Shown: positions 35,207 to 45,532 of the stretch, piece by piece | Numbering within the stretch: the stretch's first letter is position 1 | How the letters are laid out: each line of letters begins with the position of its first letter | NCBI GenBank assembly: GCA_963678705.1 | Contig: OY783206.1 | Location: 9,373,807-9,437,806 of the forward strand | DNA length: 64,000 nt | Direction: 5' to 3' | Origin: Panorpa germanica | Taxonomy: Eukaryota; Arthropoda; Insecta; Mecoptera; Panorpidae | Made by a program: the position numbers and the translations under genes | The notes under the pieces: generated by a model | Seen by the model: only the letters and a program-made list of their open reading frames with translations | Databases searched by the model: none | Told to the model about the DNA's origin: nothing

Positions 35207-35359
35207 GGCCCTCAGCACACGAGGTTTCATTCGTGCCTTGTGTTTTCTCTCACTCTGATACACGTTAGTTCTCTCACTAACAACACAGTTGCATTCACAT
35301 TGGGTTCGGGCAGATTCGGGGCTAAGGTTTGCAACCAGTCGCCTCGTGTGCGGAGGCAC
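35207..35359 (-). mobile_element. Harbinger-like MITE, complete 153-bp copy
   Basis: TTA duplications (35204-35206 and 35360-35362) bracket imperfect inverted ends: left ggccctcagcacacgagg, right reverse complement gtgcctccgcacacgagg. The interior carries 'tgttttctctcactctg' and 'ctaacaacacagttgcattc'. The 3-bp TTA target fits PIF/Harbinger. Two further copies (19293, 29246) preserve the same right end (GGCCGTCCGCACA...), confirming the boundary. Confidence 0.8.
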
Positions 35360-35564
35360 TTAGAGAGTTAAAAATAATATTAAATCGATCTTCCGACCTT
35401 GTAGCAAAAACTAAATCGGCCCAAAAATTTACGATTGTCTCTCTTTAACTACTAGACGACGAATTAAATCTAAAAGCTTAGAAAGACGAATTATATCTAA
35501 ATGACGAAAATCGCATTAATTTTTTTTCTATATGTAACAATAAATATTGCGATATATATAAATA

Positions 35565-36124
35565 CGAGGCATGTTTTTTAAGTAAGTACCGTTTTGCGAT
35601 TCCGCCTGCATGCGCGCTGGTTACCTACATCTCTTGTCTACGCACTGACGCCATTACAGTCTGATTCTTCATTGTATATGTTGTTTACTGAGTGTTTAAG
35701 ATGCCACCGACAATCGTGAGTCCCGCCGATTGTGAAGTACGGGCTGTTATACGATTTCTTAGTGCTAAAGGCGTAAAACCGATCGATATTCATCGTGAGA
35801 TCTGTGAAGTTTACGGACAAAATATTATGAGTGATGGAATGGTAAGGAAATGGGTGAGAGCATTTAAAGATATCCGCACAAATGTGCATGATGAAGAACG
35901 GAGTGGGCGTCGTGATACAGTGGTTAACAAGTCAGGCGGCAGAATTTTATGAGGGGGGTATTCAAAAACTGGTGCCACGTTATGACAAGTGCCTCAATAT
36001 TCACGGAAATTATGTAGAAAAGTAGATTAAGGTACAGGCTTTCATGTAAAAATAAAATTATTGCGATATCTTTGCACGTCTTTTTTTAATTCCAAAACGG
36101 TACTTACTTAAAAAACACGCCTCG
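35565..36124 (+). mobile_element. Internally deleted mariner (560 bp)
   Basis: Inverted ends of 31 bp (left cgaggcatgttttttaagta, right reverse complement cgaggcgtgttttttaagta, one mismatch over the full length) with TA on both sides (35563-35564, 36125-36126). The element keeps the first ~75 and last ~35 codons of a mariner transposase. An intact mariner is about 1.3 kb, so roughly 700 bp of the middle has gone. Confidence 0.9.
35701..36025 (+). pseudogene. mariner transposase remnant (N- and C-termini only)
   Basis: From ATG 35701 the frame gives the mariner N-terminal helix-turn-helix: RAVIRFLSAKGVKPIDIHRE, then MSDGMVRKWVRAFKDIRTNV and HDEERSGRR. Near 35915 it jumps to the +1 frame, which reads QWLTSQAADFYE-like and IQKLVPRYDKCLNIHGNYVEK up to the stop at 36023-36025, the classic mariner C-terminus. 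All three catalytic aspartates of the D,D34D core are absent because the centre was deleted. The out-of-frame junction means the original stop is not reached from the ATG. Confidence 0.85.
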
Positions 36125-36325
36125 TACCATGCAATATTACAAGTGTTTTATTAATTGGTATCCGAATAAACTTCATGTTTCATGAAAAAAACTGAATTTC
36201 TCCAAGAATTGCTAAAATCCAAGTACTTATGCAACGCAAATCGAGATATTAACAACGGAATTTCTAATTTATTAGATTTATGAAAAACTTCGAAGATGGC
36301 ACAAATCAAATCGACGAAACCGGCG

Positions 36326-38030
36326 CCGGTGTATAATAAATACAATAAAACTTAAACAAGAATTTTACGATTTCATCAAACTGACTTTGGCTAGATGTAA
36401 AAAAACATGAAGTAATTCAATACAAAAACCACATATTGTTGTTTTAAAAAGCAGTTTAAATTACAGAAAGATGGTTTTGATAACTACAAATCCAAATGAA
36501 ATTTTCGTTTACAAGTTAGACAATAGATATATTTTTTTAAAGCTTCCACTATCTGTTGAAATAACAAAGTTGTGAAAAGGTTGTTAATGCCATTGTTATA
36601 CCAAAAACAAAACAGAAACCAGTTACCAGAATACCGCAACAATATATCCAGCAATAATATGAACCATAAATCAACTGGTTCCGGTCGTGGTGTTCGGTGT
36701 TTGTTATGTATATGTATATATCTTTTTAGACAATGCTATAATTCATATTACTATGAAATAGAACAGTCGAAAATAGTAACACGTGGCAAATATTTTAAAT
36801 GTATAACATATAGCACATATAGATATAATAGACCAGGAGCTGACAACATATCACACACCTATATCAAAACTGTAGTAACTCACAAAAACACGTTTTCAGG
36901 AACCATACATTGTATCATATCGCTATATGTGAAAACAGTTAATTATTTTCTTGTATTAATCTTTTGAAGAGTAGTCAAGATATTGATAAATCTAGATTTA
37001 TCAATATCATTCAATTCACATTGTTCAATTACGTTGAACAAAACAGCTTTTTTTTGGTTCACGCTAATTCTTTTATAAAGTAATTTCCTAAAAAAAAATT
37101 AAATTTGAATTGACTTTGTTTAGATCCACATTTAGTGTACGATATGTGCAATTTTTAGGCACATGATTTTTCTTAATAGCTTGTTCAATATAAACATTGA
37201 TATTAATTTTTACTTCTCAGAGATTTTACTGTTGTTTAAACTTTCTTGATATAATAAATGTTATAGTAATTTAAAATATAAATTGTTCAGCGTACAGCCA
37301 TATAGTTGTTAGCTGTTATTTAATTTAATTGTCTGTAGTATTTTCTTTTATTAGGTTCAATAATACATCATTTTCTAAATCATTATTTCTAAAAATGTGT
37401 CTTAGAATTTACAAATGTGTACTTGATAGGATTGCGTAGGGAATTGCTACAGATAGTGGTTACTTTTTTTCCATTATTAGGATTAATATAATTTACAATC
37501 CGTTCCGATAGGTAATATGTAAGGTACCAGTAATTCAGGCCCAATAAAATTTTAGTCTTCCACATCCTGCGGCTAAAAATAATCGCTATAGTATAAGCTA
37601 AGAATATAAGTAGCGAGCTCTTTGTCTATAAATTATACATGTACATAAACATAGCACAGGACCATTTAAATGGTCCATATATTCAGAATCCAGGATTCAC
37701 ACACGGAGATGAGACAAAAAGAGAACAAAACATGAGAACGGACAAAGTTATGTCATAAATCTATGTTAAAATATGTAAATAATTACGCCACAGGTTAACA
37801 AACATATTGTGAGAATTAACGTCGGCAAAAATTAGTTATTCTACCAAATGAAAGCAAGAGACAAAGGTATAGTGCGAGTGAGATAGAAAGTATTGTGAAA
37901 TAATTATTTGTTAAGAAATTGTATATAAGCATGTCGGTCCTTGTAGAAAATATCTTATTGTTTCAGTTTCTTATTCGAATATAAATCAGATATTTTCAAA
38001 TGCGATCATTTTGAAATGTTATGAAATACA
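36326..38030. other. Intergenic stretch, nothing recognised
   Basis: AT-rich sequence. The 131-codon frame at 36572-36967 has no motif or splice context, and its composition is chance-like. At 36985-37010 'aaatctagatttatcaatat' forms a short inverted repeat. Confidence 0.4.
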
Positions 38031-38033
38031 TAA

Positions 38034-38281
38034 GGGGCCATTCATAAATTATGTCACACAAATTTACTGTAATTCTGATACCCCATCCCTGTCGTTGTTA
38101 CATTTATATTTCATGGAAATTTCTTCAGGAAATTAAGATTTTTTCTAATTTTTTAAATATATACTTCATGCTGCATGTAATGTCACAACGCTTGTGATCA
38201 CTCCTCCGCTGGTCACATCTTGTCACAATTTCTGAACCCCCTCCTGCCCCTTCACGTGTAACGTTATTTATGAATGGCCCC
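38034..38281. mobile_element. MITE (248 bp) with GGGGCCATTCATAAAT ends
   Basis: Inverted ends (left ggggccattcataaattatg, right reverse complement ggggccattcataaataacg) are followed by 'tcacac'/'ttacac' and bracketed by TAA (38031-38033 and 38282-38284). A 3-bp TAA duplication fits PIF/Harbinger-type elements. No coding capacity, with C-rich arms (gaaccccctcctgcccc). Confidence 0.75.
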
Positions 38282-38284
38282 TAA

Positions 38285-39160
38285 CATACTAACTGTATTA
38301 TAGTACGAAGCCGTTTTTAAAATAGGAATGTACACAAGTAAACACTATAGCTATACTAACCCGTACTGTGTATACAAAAGGCAATTAATTTTCTTCGTTG
38401 TCAGAAAAAAAAATCTCAAAGGATTTAATTATAATTAAAATATTAATAATTAATTCAGTGCAAAAAATAAACGTTATTTCTGTCATGACGTCACACCGTC
38501 ATTATGACATCACTTCTATGTTGTATCCGACCCTCTCCACTTCCACTTCCACGTCCACCTGCCTTGTATTCGTACTTATTACAAAAGTAATTTATTTCTT
38601 GATTTTAAAATGTAAGTGTAAGTGTAAAGGCAACATAGCTTTTGAAATTTTCTTATGAAGTGACATTTGAAAAGTGTTTGTTTGATTGTTCTTCAAGAAA
38701 TCTTAACATTATGTTATGGAGTGAGAGGGTAGAACGACTGTGGAGTAAAGAATTGAAAGGAAGTGGGTGGAGCGTTGACTTGATGACAGGAGGGTTGTAA
38801 AAGGGTGACAGAAAAACAAACTACCCCTTCCACTATATATTTTATACACCCCTTTTCTTTTACATTAACGGGAACCCTTTAACTAGCAACGGTTTCTTGT
38901 AGATTGCGTCGCCGTCGCGTTTATTGCAAAGAAATATTGCACACAATATCTGTTCAACTACATTTGTGTGTCGCTGAAGATTTATTTAACCAATCTGATT
39001 TGAAAAGGAAATGTTCGGTTTTTTTCTTGATGTAAAATATTACGTAGGGTTAATAATTAACCCTTCATTATTATATATTTTGTTGAAAGTTAAAATGTTT
39101 CGTTCATTTCATAAGTAAAACAAGAATTAATTAAGAACTATTATTATTATTTATTATTAA
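38285..39160. other. Intergenic stretch, nothing recognised
   Basis: No gene seen. A (TTCCAC)-like short repeat at 38535-38560 (cacttccacttccacg) and an A/G-rich patch around 38715-38815 are the only features. Confidence 0.4.
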
Positions 39161-39164
39161 TTTA

Positions 39165-39470
39165 CCGGGCTTCCTAGATCATTTTTTCGCACTTGTTAAT
39201 ACATTTCATTTACATTGTACATATCTATATTTTATTTATTATTACATCTATACTTTTAAGGCCACCATATTCCATATCCTGTCTATCACTAAGCACTGGC
39301 CACCACGGATATCTCAGTAGTTCCTGCATATTCGTTGGCAACACCACTCCATTTTCTACCATAACTCTGTATGAATTATTTCTGCAGGCCCCTTTTCTAT
39401 ACATTGGAAGATCAAACGCTCTGGATCTGCTATCCCTTCTCCACAATTACACGTATCTTCTTTAGTATTT
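39165..39470 (-). pseudogene. LINE ORF2 C-terminal fragment, minus strand
   Basis: On the minus strand 'DTCNCGEGIADPERLIFQC' is the terminal Cys/His motif of the LINE family seen at 3709-4107 (there CECGEEEADPDHILWQC). Reading then changes frame, and the next block (ENGVVLPTNMQELLRYPWW) continues the same protein end. The 3' UTR contains 'ctaggaagcccgg', matching the 3' end of the 3.6-kb insertion. 5'-truncated and with at least one frameshift, it is dead. No clear target duplication was found. Confidence 0.7.
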
Positions 39471-41545
39471 ACTATTAAGAAGTAGAAGTTATTAAAAATA
39501 TTCTGGATTTGAGTATTTGAGAAAACTAAATGTATTATTGAAGAAAGTCAACCATCTTTTCCGGTTTAAAGTAATGAAATTTTAAATAGACATAAGTAAA
39601 CTTCGGAAAGTAGTAAGGAAATGCTTAACAGATTTTATTCTATCCAGTTAGCTATAAATTGATTCACCTCGTTTTATCTATTAGTATGTATGTACGCATT
39701 TTTATTTTATCGTCTTTGTTTTTTTGACCTTACAATCTGTTTACATTTATATCTCATTATATTCTCAAACTTAACAAATCATAAAAATCCAATTCAACTC
39801 TTTCTTTCTATTAAACACTATCTCTCTTATATCTTCCTTCCCTCTACTCTTTCTCTTTATATTCGCCTTCCATAGTCTTACTTTCCACTTTCGTTGTAAT
39901 CTCTCCTTCAGATCTACTCGCCTTTTTACTTTCTCTTGATCTCTTCTCTTTCTTATCGAATTATTTTCCCTTCTCTTGATTCTAACCTCATTTTAATCCC
40001 TTTTCCCTCTCTTGCAGAATTACCATCCAGTCGACTTCGCTTTCCACCATCTCATTACACCTACTCCTAATATGCTCTAACGTTCCTCTTCTCCACTCCT
40101 CTTAGTAAACACCATTAGTATATTTTTGAATAGATTTGATCAGCGCATTATTAATTGCGCAATTTAATCAGTAATATATAGTTTAAAAGCTTTACGCAGC
40201 AGTTCGTATTATACAGCATAATACAAAGTGATTTACAGCTATACAAACTATGGATTATAATATTAATAGAGCACAAAATAATAGTTAATGCGGTAAAATT
40301 GAATAGCAATTATAATCCATTTATGTAAAATAATTATAACACTGTTACAGAATACAGAACACCCATTAAGTTTTATTCGAAAATAAATACACAAAGAATT
40401 GTTTAGTTTGGCTAAGTTTTCTGTTTTTAGTTTTAAGTGCTGCAGGTATAGCACCAATCAATCCATAAAAGAATTGAAAGCAAAGAGCCGATATAAACAA
40501 AGAGCTAGTTTAAATAAAAATAACGGCTTTATCCTGGAAAGCAAAGCCATAGGAAGTAGTTTTCTTAATCTCATTAATTTTCGCGGTTATAATTTTAACG
40601 TCTTATCATCTTGTGTGTAGATGCTTTTCGTGATGATGGTGAAGTAAGTGCGTTCTAAGAAGAACGACCATTGCGAGATAGCAATACTTTAAAGCGAAAT
40701 AGAACGGTTTTACGAGGATCGTAAAAGTCAAGCTTTTAGTGACGTAGTTGACCATAAAAATACACGTTGTCTGGTTTTGCATTAGCATGAGAATATAAAT
40801 CAAACAATAGATTTCATATGAAATATAACACATTAAAAATATTGGACAAATACTCGTGCAAATGTGTTCGTTTGAAATAAAAACAAAAGAATGTAGAAGA
40901 TGCAACTACATACATCTGTAGTGTATGCCATCTACTTCTTCGCAACCTAACATCTTGTTTCCTTTATTGCATTTTCATAACGTGATCTTACAAGATATAA
41001 CCTGCATAGATAATATGTACTGCTTATTTACTTTATTCTCCATAAAAGAAAATAATATTCGTGAAATATACTTGTATATACATGTACACTCGTTCATATT
41101 TTAAAAATAAAATTTCATGCTTTTGTTTATCAGCATTTTATAAGATATCCTGCACTAGATATGGTAAATGACTTAGGGTGGTGAAATTGGTTCGTATTAA
41201 AGCATATCGGAATAGGGAGTGTCGCGGCTATGAACCCGACGGTTTATAGCAGCTACCTGTGGTATCAAAACTTTCAGGCTAGTTCACAATGTTACTGTCG
41301 AAATTGAAGACATATCATATGAGGTCAAGAAGTATCACTTTAATAGTATGTAACTGTGTAATCTATTTGTTACGATATTTAATGCAGCTATCTCCTTTAT
41401 TCAGTTGTAAGCTGACAAAGCGAGAAGCGACAAAGTAGCTCCTAATAACGAGGGAAATTTGATAATTAATAATCTATTAATAGACTACTATCAAATTTTG
41501 AGCAAGCTGTGTCATTTATTTTGTGTTTGACAGCCCTTGAAAACA
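39471..41545. other. Intergenic stretch with pyrimidine-rich tract
   Basis: A long C/T-rich region (about 39800-40100) resembles the one near 12.6 kb in composition only. Open frames at 39690, 40399 and 40606 lack motifs. No gene or array was recognised. Confidence 0.4.
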
Positions 41546-41547
41546 GA

Positions 41548-41880
41548 CAACTAGCGATTGGAAGAAGCTATCTGCGCAATGGATGCCGCGATTGCGATTG
41601 AGTGTGTAGCCACTATGGCAAAAGGTCATAAATTGGGCTACGAACTGCTAACCCATCTAGAATTTTCTTCAGATTTAGCCCCCTGCAAATATTTCCTTTT
41701 CCCAAGCATAAAGAAATGGCTGTGCGGTAAAATGTTTGGGTCTAACAAACAGGTCATCACTGAAACCACAAAAACAAAACAAGGCGTATTGGGCCTTGAG
41801 AGAACCTATTATTTGGAAAGATTAAAAAATTAGAAAAACGAACGATAAGTATCGAGAAATAATTATCTGAAAATAAACTG
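41548..41880 (+). pseudogene. mariner transposase C-terminal fragment
   Basis: The frame from about 41548 to the stop at 41831-41833 reads as the last third of a mariner transposase: MAKGHKLGYELLTH, then FSSDLAPCKYFLFPSIKKWL and KMFGSNKQVITET, LERTYYLERLKN. The third catalytic Asp (SSDLAP) is retained, but the usual following D of the APxDYF motif is K. Nothing of the DNA-binding domain or first two catalytic residues is visible upstream, and no TIRs were found, so this is an old 5'-deleted copy of a mariner lineage different from that at 35.6 kb. Confidence 0.8.
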
Positions 41881-43272
41881 AAAATACATATTTATTATTT
41901 TAATGATTTTGCCAATAGGGACACACATTCTTCTGCCTTAAATAATTAAATTACATATCATTGTGCTTAGTTACATTTGTGATCCTTATTATATCTAACT
42001 CTTCACTCCTTCCAAAAGGAAAAAGAAAAATAAAAACAAAACAGATAAATTTAAACACCTACTGCTTCTTTCTAGGAGCTAGTCTCCCTCCTGAAATGAA
42101 TGTTCAATTCTTCATCACTATTAATGACGCATTGCAATCATTCAATTAATTTCATTTAGTTTCATATAAAATAATTTTTAATTTAAATTATTTTAATTTA
42201 CTTATCATTAATAAACAATAGTCGTATGTTCATTTAAAATACATGTAATATGTTAAAACACCTTTAAAATGAATGTATTATGAATCTAACTTTCAAATGG
42301 TTGTTTGCAGTCCAATTTTCCGCAAGAATCCGGCTTAGCCGAAACATTTCTACACCACGGTAAGAGGTACGTACTACCACTAGGGTTGAAATGTTGGCGC
42401 TATATGAAATAGAGTAGAGAAAAGCCGCTTTATTCTAATTTATGAATAAAACACGCGTGAAAAGTTTTGCATAATTAATAACGGTTTTTTTTCAAATGTA
42501 TTTACCTAGAATTAATCATTATGTTATTCATTTATATTAATAAGGGTTGTTTAACAATTATACTTGTACCAGATAAGTAAATATTAAAACGCATTATTTC
42601 TGCATATCATGGTACTTAATTATTAAGCAAATGGATTTATAGATAAATAAATGTCTGAAACAGCTGTACTATAATATGGGATACACTAGAATACATATTA
42701 ATTAGTAGAGTATTAATTGGTATTGTAGTAATATTATTATATACACAAGACGAACAACAATAAGCTTTGAAAACAAGGTCCTGTATTGCGCTCTATGTGA
42801 ATTTATTGTGTCATACGTATCTAAGGAATTTCGTCCTTTGTCTTTATATGAATCTATGTTGACCAACAACAAGGAATGTGACAATTGAGTTTGATATGTT
42901 CCAAGCAGATCAAAGGAAACGTAAACAACACACTCTATAGGAGTGTTACTGATATATACAGAGGCGAAATAGACAATAGCGAACAGGGCGAATGCCTTGA
43001 AATTAAATACAAAAAAGAAAAATATCAATAATCTGGTTTTTATTTATGCAAATAATCGCATAAGTAAATTTGTAATATCTTGTAATGGATGGTTAAAAGA
43101 AAATAAATTGATAGAATATGTACTGGTGCATATATTAATATCCATCCAGACAAGCGCAAAAAGACAGCATGCGATATATTTTTCGTTTCATTCTTTTTAA
43201 TTATAATGATTCTTTTATTATATGTCGCATGTTCATGTTGCTCTATTCAGAGACCTTATTCCTGAGTCTTGC
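41881..43272. other. Intergenic stretch, nothing recognised
   Basis: AT-rich sequence. Overlapping frames at 42702-43028 and 42997-43363 have no motif. Confidence 0.4.
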
Positions 43273-43279
43273 GAGCAAT

Positions 43280-43430
43280 GATAGTAATCGAACAGATTTG
43301 ATTTATTTGAGTGAAACATTTTACGAATTACTTTTTAAACAGTATTCCTTCTACTATTCCTGAATATCATTATTAATTATTATTATAGTTCAGAAATACT
43401 TTTTTCAAAGTATCATATCTGTTCGATTAC
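43280..43430. repeat. Imperfect inverted repeat, possible MITE
   Basis: 'agtaatcgaacagatttgat' near 43290 faces its complement 'atcatatctgttcgattaca' near 43410, with an AT-rich centre that includes a 'ttccttctactattcctgaa' block. No flanking duplication could be defined. Confidence 0.45.
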
Positions 43431-43639
43431 AAGCAAGCCTCAAGAATTTGGGCCCCTGAAGGGACCATTAGGAACACTTTCCGCAAAACACAAAATATGG
43501 ATGATACCTTACATTTACGTAATATTTTGTCTAAGCAAAAGTTAATCTAAAATGGCATTATTTTGGTATTTTATAGCTATAATAACAGGTAGAAATATGT
43601 TTGCTTTCCACTTGCTAAATCTTAAGGCTATTTGCTACT

Positions 43640-43712
43640 TCTCGTATATCAATTATCTTGTAGTGTAAGTTTGAAGTCTGCTAGCTTACTACAAGCTAAT
43701 TTTATGATTATT
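43640..43712 (+). repeat. CCCAGGTAGAA family, partial copy
   Basis: 'tcttgtagtgtaagtttgaa' and 'gctagcttactacaagctaa' match the interior of the complete copy at 54381-54514. Both ends are missing. Confidence 0.55.
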
Positions 43713-43734
43713 AAATATAGGAATTCAAGTTTTA

Positions 43735-43865
43735 TGAGTATGCTAATCCGCAAAAGATTAGATTTATTGTTAAACAGCAGTAAAATAGGTCACTAAACTA
43801 TTTATGTAACTGGTAACTTTTGCTATATTATATAAACCTTAAATATACGTAATAATGTTAGTAGG
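43735..43865 (+). repeat. GTAACTGTGTTTAG family, partial copy A
   Basis: 'gctaatccgcaaaagat', 'agtaaaataggtcac', 'tgtaactggtaacttttgc' and 'aaaccttaaatatacgtaa' follow in the same order as in copy D at 59213-59900, with considerable divergence. Confidence 0.5.
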
Positions 43866-45224
43866 TTATATTGATATTATATTTCAGTTTTTCCAATAAC
43901 CAAGAAAGTTGAGAGACGTAACCGAAACCAGGGAAACAATTCAAATTCTATTGTATTTAGTTTAAATTTGTCACAGAGATTTCTTACTGTCTAAACTAAT
44001 TTATCTATTGTCCCAGCCCGGGGAGTTTTACACAATTTTAGTCTTCCTCTCGTTAATCTACCTCTATTGTATATGCGGTGTGCACAGGTTTAATAGTTGT
44101 ATTGGTTAAAATTATTTAATTAACACTTGCTTGCTGTTTTATGCGTTATACTAAATCTAAAGTTACTATTCGGTTTTCTTGTGCTCTTGCGTGTATTTAG
44201 CGTCCATTTGGTGATGTGCACCACCCACGATGGACGACGCTGAATTTCACGTACGTTAATTACACGTAGTCGTGCAAAATCTACACCAATTACAGCATTC
44301 GTTTGGTTAACTTTATTTTACAGTACAACCCGAGACGCTCTGAGTTTCAAGGCTAGACACATATCCAGACGAACCAGTATAAAAACACCCATAACTAATT
44401 GTTACTCATGTAGACGTGAATGTTACATTAAATGTAATTTCATATGAATATGTAAAGTTAATTATTATTAGGGATGTAGTAGAATTCATTACAGTAACCC
44501 GTGTTTTCATTGGGCTAGTGTACCACTAACACTGGCAGTGTATTCAGAACATTGAACGTCTAAACATTAATATTAAATTCCATTTCTAATAAATGGTATG
44601 ATGTACATGGTCTACCGTTTGACAATTTATTGACATTAAACCAACCAACGAACGAATGTAATGTAACGAATCTGTCGCGTCGCGTCGCATAGCGTCTGCT
44701 ACAAAGCGACGTCGAGTCAAAGGAATATCTGACAGTACTGATTGTACGAGACATTTCTGTTAAATATATTTAATTATTTCGAGAATTACATGTTGCTACA
44801 CAGTCAATTGCTTCAATGTCGCTAACTAAATACAAAACGTAAAGTCTTGTATTATTTAATGTTATATATTTTACGTAACCGTAACGGTTCGTTATTTACT
44901 AAAGTTTAACATAATTAGACATTACATATCTTGCACTAATATATTCATTTATAACATTAACATTATATAATCTTCCACAAAAAGATAAGAGCGGTCATTT
45001 TCAATGAATGGAGAAACGAAATATTTCGATGACATTTGACAGATGCTGTGTTTCATTACTAACCTTTGTTTCATTACTAAAGTTTGTACTTTAGATTAAA
45101 ATAAAAATATCACCATTTTTCACGAAAATATTGCGTTTTTCTATTGATTTAATTAACCGCACTTGTTGAAACATCTCTAAAATAACCGCTCTTGTTGAAA
45201 GACTCTATACTAACTTAAAAAATG

Positions 45225-45292
45225 TTATATAACAGGTAAACTTTTTTATATAAAATAAACATTAAATATATGCAACTGCGTTTACAAAAAAA
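45225..45292 (+). repeat. GTAACTGTGTTTAG family, short copy E
   Basis: 'ataacaggtaaacttttttat' without its last base, then 'ataaacattaaatatatgca' and 'actgcgtttac', resembles the family's 3' part. It lies about 240-310 bp upstream of the first SVWC start codon, within its likely promoter region. Confidence 0.4.
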
Positions 45293-45410
45293 TAAATTAT
45301 AAAACATCATTATCTAAAACATTATTTTTTGCTTGTAAATTTTGTAATAATAAAAATGAGAGCAACCAATGATATACATAGATTTATTATTATATGTCGT
45401 AATTGACCTT

Positions 45411-45418
45411 TATATAAA
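45411..45418 (+). promoter_or_regulatory. TATA-like box of SVWC gene 1
   Basis: TATATAAA lies 115 bp upstream of the ATG at 45533, a distance that would leave a short leader of some 85 nt. TATA-like words are common in such AT-rich DNA, so support is positional only. Confidence 0.35.
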
Positions 45419-45532
45419 CTAATTTAACCTCTTTTGATAATAAAATGGAATTGCCTTTCTTTTAAATTAGTTAGTTTAATTCATTATCTTGTCCAGTTAA
45501 CTGCATTATTTTTCTTTCGCATTTCAACAAAA

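Larger units (their letters stand above)
35420..36320 (+). repeat. Older dispersed repeat split by a mariner
   Basis: The flanks of the mariner element ('cgcattaattttttttcta' before, 'attggtatccgaataaactt' and 'aacgcaaatcgagatattaa' after) recur in the same order in the block 57330-57940, where no mariner is present ('tatatagcaatgtatttgag' spans the site). The mariner therefore inserted into a pre-existing repeat. Confidence 0.65.

Noticed and set aside
36572-36967. 131-codon frame
   Set aside because: No domain, signal peptide or coding-like composition; consistent with chance in AT-rich DNA.
45434-45532. Upstream in-frame start for SVWC gene 1
   Set aside because: It would add 33 residues before a clear signal peptide; the paralogue starts at the equivalent of 45533 (MYKI).
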